From the NCBI GenBank assembly GCA_046595995.1, contig JBKJNB010000102.1, forward strand, positions 1-10,431: DNA of 10,431 nt, given 5' to 3'. Under the pieces are notes generated by a model. The model made no database searches. It saw only the letters and a program-made list of their open reading frames with translations, and was not told where the DNA came from. Positions within the stretch are counted from its first letter, which is position 1; the number at the start of each line of letters is the position of its first letter. Source of the DNA: JAWXBR01 sp046595995 (GTDB lineage: Bacteria; Bacteroidota; Ignavibacteria; Kapaibacteriales; Kapaibacteriaceae). A program made the position numbers and the translations under genes. Below are positions 1 to 5,994 of the stretch, piece by piece.

Positions 1-947
1 CGGTCGAGGTTCGCGTGATGGAGACAGAATACGGGGTCATTGGGCGATGAATTCTGAACCATGTTGCCCCCAATAATCGCTCCGCCGACCCTTGGCAAGC
101 CCCCTACCCAGAGGTGGACAACGTTATGCTGCTGGCTGCGCCGCAAGGGAGTGGCGATAACGTCCATCATACCGTCCTCGCACTGCTCACCAGCCGTGCC
201 GCGCCAGCCTTCGAGAGAATTACGGAAGCTAATTGCAGAGTCTACAGAGCTATCCCAAGGCGCAGAGTCATACGTGGCAATGGCAAGCGTTTGGTCGATT
301 TCGGCCGCGGAAGGCAGCACAATTGTACTGTCCTTAAAGATTCCAAAGGCCCGAACGAGATAGGGCACCGGATTCGGATCGGTATCGACGTCTACAAAAA
401 TCGAGTCGATGTCGCCCGTGTCGAAGATGCGGATCTGAAACGAGTCCTTGCGAAACGGTCCAGTCATCACAGCATACCCCTGCGCTGGGTCACCATTCCC
501 GCCCATAAAATCGTCAGCAAACACACTTGTTACACTCGTGGGCTCGGTCCAATCCCAGTACGGGATGGCAATGTCATTTCCCGTTACGTCTTTCAGTGCC
601 TTTTCGAACATGTTCAAGTACACGCGATGCCACGGTAGAAAAGTAGACGTCATGTGCGCCGGGTACATCTCTGCGTGCCCAGCACCCGGGGTGCAGTAAA
701 ACGCTTGCAAATGCCAGTACACAAACTGGTCGTAGTAATTCATCGAGTCGTCAAACGGCGACGTCGTGGCCTTCAATTTCTTTAGGGCGTCGACGAACTC
801 GGTGCGCTCTTGTGCGGATAGCGCAGTCACGTTCTTGCGAACGCGCACGATGGGGTTTACACTTGGCTCGGTTACCGAGCACCCGGTTCCGATGAGTATC
901 GACGCGATGGCCGCGACGATAAAGTACTGCGATTGCTGACGCAACAT
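1..947 (-). CDS. Tyrosinase-type dinuclear copper oxidase, lipoprotein (partial, C-terminus off left edge)
   Basis: Translating the minus strand from the ATG at 947-945 gives 315 codons open to the window edge. The N-terminus is a lipoprotein signal (hydrophobic 8-22, lipobox ending LIGTGC, Cys23), so the protein is probably membrane-anchored on the outer side. The tyrosinase domain follows. CuA ligands are His79, His98 and His107 in FLPWHR, with the 9-residue His98-His107 spacing typical of bacterial tyrosinases. CuB ligands are His274 and His278 in HNVVHLWVGG, and the HH pair at 310-311 in NDPVFCLHHANLD. A Glu in LEGW (246) and Asn275 match the pair linked to monophenol activity in bacterial tyrosinases, so o-hydroxylation and oxidation of phenols is plausible. 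About 20 extra residues separate that Glu from the CuB His compared with Streptomyces enzymes as I remember them. GAGAG lies upstream of the start. No caddie protein is visible. Family call is firm; substrate is unknown. Confidence 0.93.
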   Translation of the reverse strand, partial: MLRQQSQYFIVAAIASILIGTGCSVTEPSVNPIVRVRKNVTALSAQERTEFVDALKKLKATTSPFDDSMNYYDQFVYWHLQAFYCTPGAGHAEMYPAHMTSTFLPWHRVYLNMFEKALKDVTGNDIAIPYWDWTEPTSVTSVFADDFMGGNGDPAQGYAVMTGPFRKDSFQIRIFDTGDIDSIFVDVDTDPNPVPYLVRAFGIFKDSTIVLPSAAEIDQTLAIATYDSAPWDSSVDSAISFRNSLEGWRGTAGEQCEDGMMDVIATPLRRSQQHNVVHLWVGGLPRVGGAIIGGNMVQNSSPNDPVFCLHHANLD

Positions 948-1068
948 AGAATTCGCTCTCTCGATAGATGGAAAGGGGCAGAAGGGGGTGAAGGCGACAA
1001 GACAAGATAGGGTATGTTTGCCGCTCACACTCGGCGGTTTAGTCTGACACTCCCTTGAGGCATTCATA
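948..1068. promoter_or_regulatory. Divergent intergenic region between tyrosinase and multicopper oxidase
   Basis: This 121-bp gap separates two divergent copper-oxidase genes and should hold both promoters. On the plus strand GAGG (1057-1060) lies 8 nt before the multicopper oxidase ATG and is a plausible ribosome binding site. An imperfect dyad, GCCG (1020-1023) with CGGC (1032-1035), sits mid-gap. TATGTTTG at 1013-1020 resembles the Bacteroidetes -7 box but has no matching upstream element. No convincing TTGACA/TATAAT pair was found on either strand. The regulatory role comes from the gene layout, not from a recognised operator. Confidence 0.45.
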
Positions 1069-2877
1069 ATGGTTCGCACTACAATGATTATCGTTCTTCT
1101 CGTGATTGCTATGTGCACGTACGTGCATGCACAAGACGAGCTCATCGAACCGGACGAGGTTCACTCTATTGGTGGTGTTCTAAATGACACGCTTGTGATG
1201 GCCATCTCGCCAATCGATATCGGCGGCCGCACTATTACTTCGCGTCTATACAACGGAAAGTGTCCGGGTCCGACCTGGCGCCTCAAGCGCGGCGAACTAC
1301 TGCGTGTATTTCTGCGTAATCAGTTGCCTGCGAATCCCGATCAGGATAGTGCAGACCAAGGGAACTACCCGCAACGGTTAAACACAACAAATCTTCATGT
1401 ACACGGCCTAAACGTATCACCAAGCGATAGTGGTGATAACGTGTTGCAGTCTATCCTTCCGGGCGAAGACTTCCAATTCCACATTCAGCTGCCAAACGAC
1501 CATGCAACAGGATCGTACTGGTATCATCCGCACCATCACACGTCAACGTACGGGCAGGTAGTTAGCGGTCTTGCAGGATCGATTGTTGTCGAAGACGTAG
1601 ACGATCCACTCGAGACCGATCCGGCATTGCTTGCAATTGAAGATCGCATCTTCGTGTTCTCTGTGTTTTCCTATGATACCGCAACGAACACGCTGCCCTA
1701 CCCTCGTCGGCTCACATCTGCAACGGCGTTTCGACCATATTATAATGCCATTGTGTCGAAGGCCTATGTCAATGGCATGAAGAATGCCAAGGTCACGTTC
1801 AGACCGGGCGAGATTCAGCGGTGGCGGTTTATCAATGCCACGTTCAACATGAACATGGATTTGCGCTGGCTGAAGATTGACGGCACGGACACGACGGAGG
1901 TTCAGCGCCCTGAAATAGCTGTTGATGGACTATACTTTGATCGCCCAGCGCTCACTTCGCGGGTACTTGTTACAACGGGCGGACGTTCAGACGTCCTGGT
2001 ACAAGCGCCATCGGATGCAGGACGCTACATCCTGCAAATGTTGGTGCGCAGCTCGCAAATGGAGCTGCAAGAAACACGCGAACTCATCTCCATTGTCGTT
2101 GCAGGCGACCCAATCATTCCACCGATGACCATGCCCTCGAGACTGCCCGTTGCTATTGCACGGGGTCCGGTTCATGATTCGGAAATCACAGGGAATCGTA
2201 CCGTTACGTTCTCGCTTGGTGACTTCAGCCAGATTGCGACAGACTCGACGGCCATGACGCGTATGTTCAAGATCAACAACACACCATTTGATCACGATGT
2301 GGTAAACATCTCGGTAAAAGCGGGTGATGCAGAAGAATGGATCATTGATAATCAGAGTGATGATTTCCATCCATTTCACATCCATGTAAACGAGTTTCAA
2401 GTTCTGGAAAAGAATGGGGTAAAGCTCGATCCTCCGAGGTGGCAAGACGTCTTGTTACTTGACACACTTAGCACGTACAAAATTCGACACCGCTTCGGCG
2501 AGCACTACGGGAAAACGGTGCTGCACTGTCACTACCTCAACCACGAAGATTGGGGTATGATGAACATTATCGAGATACTACCGAAGCTTAGTGGTGTCGA
2601 CGATGCTGCAGCCAGGTCGCCGTTGGCATTCCCGAACCCTATTGTCGGACGCATCGATCGTGTGTCGGTGCGCATTCCAGAATTCCTCGACGGACGCACC
2701 GTTGTCATCACCCTACATGACATCGTAGGCACGCATGTCGCGACGCATAGCATCGATGCTTCAGTAACGCGCATCGCATCACTCGATGTATCGGCGCTAG
2801 GTGCAGGCACATACTTCATTCGCGTAGACGGTGGCGGCGCCTATCGCGAAACTGACATGCTTGTGCTTGTGCGATGA
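1069..2877 (+). CDS. Secreted multicopper oxidase (laccase-like) with T9SS C-terminal sorting domain
   Basis: The 602-residue protein starts with a signal peptide (hydrophobic 6-18, likely cleavage after YVHA, residue 21). Three cupredoxin-like segments carry all four copper motifs: HVHG (110-113), HPHHH (153-157), HPFHIH (434-439) and HCHYLNHEDWGMM (486-498). Type 1 copper would be bound by His434, Cys487, His492 and axial Met497. The other His residues form the trinuclear site that reduces O2 to water. Residues from about 517 to 602 form a separate beta module with PNP at 522-524 and a closing LDVSALGAGTYFIRV-type strand, matching the T9SS sorting domain (Por family). The enzyme is therefore probably exported through the outer membrane and attached to the surface or released. 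GAGG 8 nt upstream supports the start. Its stop overlaps the next gene by ATGA. Substrate (phenols, Cu(I), Mn or other) cannot be read from sequence. Confidence 0.95.
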   Translation: MVRTTMIIVLLVIAMCTYVHAQDELIEPDEVHSIGGVLNDTLVMAISPIDIGGRTITSRLYNGKCPGPTWRLKRGELLRVFLRNQLPANPDQDSADQGNYPQRLNTTNLHVHGLNVSPSDSGDNVLQSILPGEDFQFHIQLPNDHATGSYWYHPHHHTSTYGQVVSGLAGSIVVEDVDDPLETDPALLAIEDRIFVFSVFSYDTATNTLPYPRRLTSATAFRPYYNAIVSKAYVNGMKNAKVTFRPGEIQRWRFINATFNMNMDLRWLKIDGTDTTEVQRPEIAVDGLYFDRPALTSRVLVTTGGRSDVLVQAPSDAGRYILQMLVRSSQMELQETRELISIVVAGDPIIPPMTMPSRLPVAIARGPVHDSEITGNRTVTFSLGDFSQIATDSTAMTRMFKINNTPFDHDVVNISVKAGDAEEWIIDNQSDDFHPFHIHVNEFQVLEKNGVKLDPPRWQDVLLLDTLSTYKIRHRFGEHYGKTVLHCHYLNHEDWGMMNIIEILPKLSGVDDAAARSPLAFPNPIVGRIDRVSVRIPEFLDGRTVVITLHDIVGTHVATHSIDASVTRIASLDVSALGAGTYFIRVDGGGAYRETDMLVLVR

Positions 2878-3428
2878 GGCCCCGCCGTAAACTTCTGTCG
2901 GTAGCTGTGCTCGTTGCCGCTCTGCTCTCGACACTACCGTGTTGGGCAGGCGACGATGCTCTAAAGACCCCTAGAGGACTTCAGCCCCTTCCAGCAATTG
3001 TTATGTCGGATGGACGCACAATCGATGTCGTTCAACTATCAATGGAACGCCCCATCGTACTCGTGCGCTTTCTCGGAAGCCTATGCAGCCATTGCATGCA
3101 GCAAATCGTTGCGATTAACGAACACGTCGATGCGCTGCGAAAGCTGAACGCGAAAGTCATTGCGTTCTCGAACAATCCTCCGGCGAAATGCGCAGAGGTT
3201 ACACTGCAGTATCACATCGATACTAATGCAATTGCTATTTGCAGCGACACCAACAACAACTGCGCGCGTGCGCTTGGCGCTTCTATTCAGGAGCGTGACG
3301 GATCGACAACAGATCTTCACGCGATACTCGTTATGAGCAAGGGGCTCGTGCTCTTCGAGCACTTTTCGACGACTCCACTCATGTCGTTGCAGGGCGTCCT
3401 GAAAGCTCTTGCAAACGCTGAGCACTGA
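2874..3428 (+). CDS. Exported thioredoxin-fold redoxin (AhpC/TSA or TlpA-like) with CSHC motif
   Basis: The 184-residue product has an Arg-rich N-terminus (MRPRRK), a hydrophobic core at 7-22 and a likely cleavage site after CWA (25), so it should act in the periplasm. The fold is thioredoxin/peroxiredoxin-like: a strand IVLVRFLG (61-68) leads straight into the redox motif Cys71-Ser-His-Cys74, and a later segment near 148-163 (LHAILVMSKGLVLFEH) resembles the conserved beta-hairpin of AhpC/TSA proteins. Cysteines at 106, 123 and 130 are additional and could form a second disulfide. The ATG lies within the stop of the multicopper oxidase gene (ATGA), so the two are almost certainly co-translated. 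A role in reducing or maturing a copper enzyme, or in peroxide handling, is inferred from position. A SCO-type copper chaperone is less likely because the motif is CxxC, not CxxxC. Confidence 0.82.
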   Translation: MRPRRKLLSVAVLVAALLSTLPCWAGDDALKTPRGLQPLPAIVMSDGRTIDVVQLSMERPIVLVRFLGSLCSHCMQQIVAINEHVDALRKLNAKVIAFSNNPPAKCAEVTLQYHIDTNAIAICSDTNNNCARALGASIQERDGSTTDLHAILVMSKGLVLFEHFSTTPLMSLQGVLKALANAEH

Positions 3429-3502
3429 GTTAGCCAGAACAATGATTATGCCGAAAAACCGACTGATCTCAGGCATACTCCGGGAGTACACATGAATTCA
3501 CT

Positions 3503-3523
3503 CACTGTGACAATGCTACAGTG
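3503..3523. terminator. Weak hairpin between convergent genes
   Basis: CACTGT (3503-3508) and ACAGTG (3518-3523) form a perfect 6-bp stem with a 9-nt loop in the 111-bp gap between the redoxin stop (3428) and the lipoprotein stop (3540). It is placed where a bidirectional terminator could work, but neither side has a T-tract, so intrinsic termination is doubtful. A separate 13-bp near-palindrome (TACTCCGGGAGTA, 3476-3488) lies just before it. Nothing else was seen in the gap. Confidence 0.25.
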
Positions 3524-3539
3524 GCGAGTCAACCGGGCA

Positions 3540-4103
3540 TCAGATCTCCAGTTCGATTGTGCCTAACACGGGGTCCTGCCGCACACCTAGATCAATGCCA
3601 CTCTTACTAGCAATCATGTAGACATAGATCGTGACTTTGCGCTTTTCGCCCGGAACACGCATGTGCTCAGAAACGAGAAGGGTTGCATAATTAATGACAC
3701 CGTCAGCGCGGAATATTTCGATGCTGTCCCGGATGTCTAGAAACATCACGGCGCTCGAACCGATTAGCGGTTGTATAAGACCGTTACTCGGGAACGAGTC
3801 AACCTTAATCCTGAATTCCACAAGCACAGGCTTTGGAGCAGATGCTGCGGTGTCCGGAACGATGTCCATGCTAAAGTCCATCCAGAACGCCATCGGAGAC
3901 ACCGTTGTGTCAACGAGTATCGATGGATTCCCTTTGAACCTGAACGTGCCTGTTGCCGTGTTGAACTCCGGACTAATGCTAACGGGCGTAACCTTTATCG
4001 CTGGGGTAATCGGCGTCACCTTACGTGGCGTGTCCGTATCGAGCGGCGACGCACACGACCAAAGCGTTAGTGCGAGCAGCGAGGGTATGAGGAGTGTTTT
4101 CAT
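3540..4103 (-). CDS. Small lipoprotein of unknown function, third gene of the sigma / anti-sigma unit
   Basis: From the ATG at 4103-4101 the product is 187 residues: MKTLL, a hydrophobic core and a lipobox LTLWSC with Cys17, followed by a Thr/Pro-rich stretch (about 23-45) and a beta-rich body without recognised catalytic motifs. I do not recognise the family. The frame is open further upstream. An ATG at 4193 overlaps the preceding gene's stop (ATGA) and would add 30 residues made of three 9-residue repeats ahead of the signal peptide; 4109 is another candidate. I chose 4103 because it puts the charged residue directly before the hydrophobic core, as lipoprotein signals require. Position suggests it works with the barrel-like anti-sigma protein, for example as its envelope partner or as a target of the sigma factor; that is inference. 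The start is the least certain part. Confidence 0.72.
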   Translation of the reverse strand: MKTLLIPSLLALTLWSCASPLDTDTPRKVTPITPAIKVTPVSISPEFNTATGTFRFKGNPSILVDTTVSPMAFWMDFSMDIVPDTAASAPKPVLVEFRIKVDSFPSNGLIQPLIGSSAVMFLDIRDSIEIFRADGVINYATLLVSEHMRVPGEKRKVTIYVYMIASKSGIDLGVRQDPVLGTIELEI

Positions 4104-4110
4104 AAACATT

Positions 4111-4191
4111 GTTATTACCGGCATTGTGTTGCGTCTTGTTGTTACCGGCGTTGCGTTGCGTGTTGTTATTACCGGCGTTGTGTTGCGTGTC
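4111..4191. repeat. Three 27-bp tandem repeats at the anti-sigma/lipoprotein junction
   Basis: Three adjoining units of exactly 27 bp (4111-4137, 4138-4164, 4165-4191) share a GTTATTACCGGCGTTGTGTT-like core followed by GCGTGTT, with only a few substitutions each. They start at the stop codon of the anti-sigma-barrel gene and end just before the lipoprotein start. The unit is a multiple of three and has no stop in the lipoprotein frame, so minus-strand reading gives three 9-residue repeats (TRNTTPVIT, TRNATPVTT, RRNTMPVIT). Confidence 0.93.
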
Positions 4192-5392
4192 ATAATCGTA
4201 CTGCCATTCCGTAGGTCAGGCCGACCTTGCTTGATGTAAACCATGTGTCTTGAAATTTGTAACCAAGCATAGTGCCTTCTACACCCACGACGAACGATAG
4301 AGGTCCAGACGGCGAGTATTGCATGCCGACGGTGCCACGTCCCAACGGACCGTACTGCGTGCCGCCACCAAATGCCTGAATGAACGGAGAGAATGCGGAA
4401 GAACCTATGTGATCGAATGTGTAGCGATATAGGCCGCCGGCCCAGAACGTGGTAGGCCGTTGTTCGTAGCGAATAATTTGTCCGTTACTCGTGCCTTCAA
4501 ACGACTGCGCGAATGACTCCCATCCGAATTCAAGTCCAATCGCGTGATTCGGAGACAGCTCGCGGAGTCCGGCCAGTGCGATGTCCTGATACCACAGACC
4601 TTTATTAACAACGTTTACATCATTAAGCGAAGAAGACGCAAAACCTCGTACCTGCACCAAAATCGAAGGAAACGGGGTGTACACCATCGTAGCTGGCATT
4701 ATCTGCGTTTCGATTGACTGCAGGTCGCGTGAGTTATCAAACGTCATCGTGTTCGTCAAATCGACCGAACCAATAGCCATCGACTGCGGACGCTGATACA
4801 AGTCAGCATTCGAAGCAACAGGTGGCGTCACCACTGGGTCTGCTGGGGGCGTAGGGGGCACCTGACGGGGCTGCGTCTGCTCTTCAGCCAGGCGTTCCTG
4901 CGTGCTCACAAGGGCACCGCGCAGGCGGCTGTTTTCAGCGCGTAACGTGGCAAGCATTCCTTCGGCATAGCTTGCTGATGCGTTCTGTGTTGTTACTGCG
5001 TTCTGTGCACTTGGTATGGCGTCGTTCGTAGCATTCTGATTCGTAGGCGCGTTGCTCACAGCCATCGTTACACCGACTGCTGCTGCGGCTGCAAGAATTG
5101 GTAGTCCGAGTTTCATCAGCCACGGAAGTAAGAAGCCGCCCCCTGCCGCGCCAGCGGCAGCCCCTGCCATGGGTGCTGCAAAGCCGAGCCCAGAGAATAC
5201 GGTGTTCGTTAGATGCGCAGGTGGCACAAGAGCCATGCGATCATGCTGCACGGCTGAGCGGATGGCGAGTTGTTGTTTGAATTCAGTTCTCAAATCAGCG
5301 TTTACAGACAGCTCGCCGAACAATGACGGTTCGTCGTGCGCGTTGAGCTCGCCGTCGAGCAGGTTGTGAATCCACGTGTTGTGTTGTTGCAT
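4190..5392 (-). CDS. Anti-sigma-like membrane protein fused to a beta-barrel-like C-terminal domain
   Basis: The 400-residue product begins with an anti-sigma-like helical region (about 5-50; HNLLDGELNAHDEPSL then LRTEFKQQL) without the HxxxCxxC zinc motif. A Gly/Ala-rich segment leads to one membrane span at about 94-112, then an Asn/Thr/Ala-rich stretch, a coiled coil at about 142-172 and a Pro-rich linker (174-193). Residues from about 235 to 400 are rich in alternating aromatic/polar strands with Gly turns and end in VGLTYGMAVRL, as in small outer-membrane barrels, though the last residue is Leu rather than Phe. One chain could thus link cytoplasm, inner membrane, periplasm and outer membrane. 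It starts 2 nt after the sigma gene stop, with AAGG (5403-5400) 7 nt before the ATG. I recall related layouts (short N-terminus, one span, linker, barrel) beside ECF sigma genes in Bacteroidota. Anti-sigma activity is inferred; the barrel is predicted by eye. Confidence 0.78.
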   Translation of the reverse strand: MQQHNTWIHNLLDGELNAHDEPSLFGELSVNADLRTEFKQQLAIRSAVQHDRMALVPPAHLTNTVFSGLGFAAPMAGAAAGAAGGGFLLPWLMKLGLPILAAAAAVGVTMAVSNAPTNQNATNDAIPSAQNAVTTQNASASYAEGMLATLRAENSRLRGALVSTQERLAEEQTQPRQVPPTPPADPVVTPPVASNADLYQRPQSMAIGSVDLTNTMTFDNSRDLQSIETQIMPATMVYTPFPSILVQVRGFASSSLNDVNVVNKGLWYQDIALAGLRELSPNHAIGLEFGWESFAQSFEGTSNGQIIRYEQRPTTFWAGGLYRYTFDHIGSSAFSPFIQAFGGGTQYGPLGRGTVGMQYSPSGPLSFVVGVEGTMLGYKFQDTWFTSSKVGLTYGMAVRL

Positions 5393-5394
5393 GA

Positions 5395-5958
5395 TTAATC
5401 CTTCGACATTTCGTTGAGATATGGCTCCAGAATTTCTTTGATCTTCTGGCGGGCGCGAAAAACGCGCACTTTGACAGTCTCTAACTTGATATTCAACATG
5501 TCTGATATTTCTTGATAAGGAAGGCCATCGTACTCTCGTAGCACAAATGCCTCGCGCATGTCGTGGGGCAAGAGCTCGAGTGCCATCGTAATTAGCTGCA
5601 TCATCTCCGTGCGCTCAGCTTCGCGCGTTACGCCAGGGTTGTAGAGCAACTCATCAAACTCCACAGCGGCCGACTGCGCCCGCTTCTTCTCATTCAAGCA
5701 CAGGTTTCGGCAAATCGTCAGCGCGTAGGCGCGTACGTTACCGAGGCTTGGGTGACGTTCAGCACTTTGGTAAAAGCGCAAAAACGTCTCCTGGAAGATG
5801 TCGTAAGCCTGGTCTCGGCTTCCCAACACACGCAAGCAGTAGGCAAACACGTTTGCCGAGAGACGCGCATACAGCTCACTGAACGCTTCTTCGGACCGCT
5901 CTGTGCTCATCAAAGCATACAGTTCACTGTCGCTATATTCGCTCGTGCGGCTCTTCAT
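5395..5958 (-). CDS. ECF-family RNA polymerase sigma factor
   Basis: The 187-residue protein has the two-domain ECF layout. Region 2 spans about 25-95 (AFSELYARL, then DQAYDIFQETFLRFYQS, then VRAYALTICRNLCLNEKKR). Region 4 spans about 122-175 (LELLPHDMREAFVLREYDGL, then a helix-turn-helix in YQEISDMLNIKLETVKVRVF and RARQKI). It would direct RNA polymerase to a small set of promoters when released by its anti-sigma factor, presumably the gene 2 nt downstream. The ATG at 5958-5956 keeps the usual SDSELYALM lead-in; the next Met (residue 17) would remove part of region 2, so the first is preferred. No strong ribosome binding site precedes it. The divergent peptidase gene starts only 36 bp away, so any promoter must overlap that coding region. 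No target promoter motif could be identified. Confidence 0.96.
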   Translation of the reverse strand: MKSRTSEYSDSELYALMSTERSEEAFSELYARLSANVFAYCLRVLGSRDQAYDIFQETFLRFYQSAERHPSLGNVRAYALTICRNLCLNEKKRAQSAAVEFDELLYNPGVTREAERTEMMQLITMALELLPHDMREAFVLREYDGLPYQEISDMLNIKLETVKVRVFRARQKIKEILEPYLNEMSKD

Positions 5959-5994
5959 GGATATCTACTAACAACTGACGGATCAAATAGTTAC
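5959..5994. promoter_or_regulatory. 36-bp divergent gap between sigma factor and peptidase genes
   Basis: The sigma factor ATG (5958) and the preferred peptidase GTG (5995) diverge across only 36 bp. Both promoters must extend into the opposite coding sequence unless the peptidase start is later. No clear -35/-10 pair or GGAAC-type ECF promoter was found here by eye. Confidence 0.3.

Noticed and set aside
61..699. Three overlapping plus-strand open frames at the left end
   Set aside because: They lie opposite the tyrosinase gene, whose minus-strand frame shows all copper motifs; the plus-strand translations have no recognisable domain.
1013..1020. TATGTTTG matching the Bacteroidetes -7 box upstream of the multicopper oxidase
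   Set aside because: No TTG element lies at the right distance upstream, and the motif is expected by chance several times in 10 kb; the only convincing promoter here is TATAAT type.
1987..2445. 152-codon minus-strand frame inside the multicopper oxidase
   Set aside because: It is a shadow of a gene with complete copper motifs and has no independent support.
3476..3488. 13-bp near-palindrome TACTCCGGGAGTA as an operator
   Set aside because: It lies between two convergent genes, where an operator is not expected, and its length is within chance for a window of this size.
4111..4191. The 27-bp repeats as a CRISPR array
   Set aside because: Units adjoin each other with no spacers and stay in one reading frame, so this is a simple tandem repeat.
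3694..4239. 181-codon plus-strand frame opposite the lipoprotein
   Set aside because: The minus strand has a clear lipoprotein signal and sits in the sigma-factor operon; the plus-strand product is a low-complexity Ile/Val/Ser-rich shadow.
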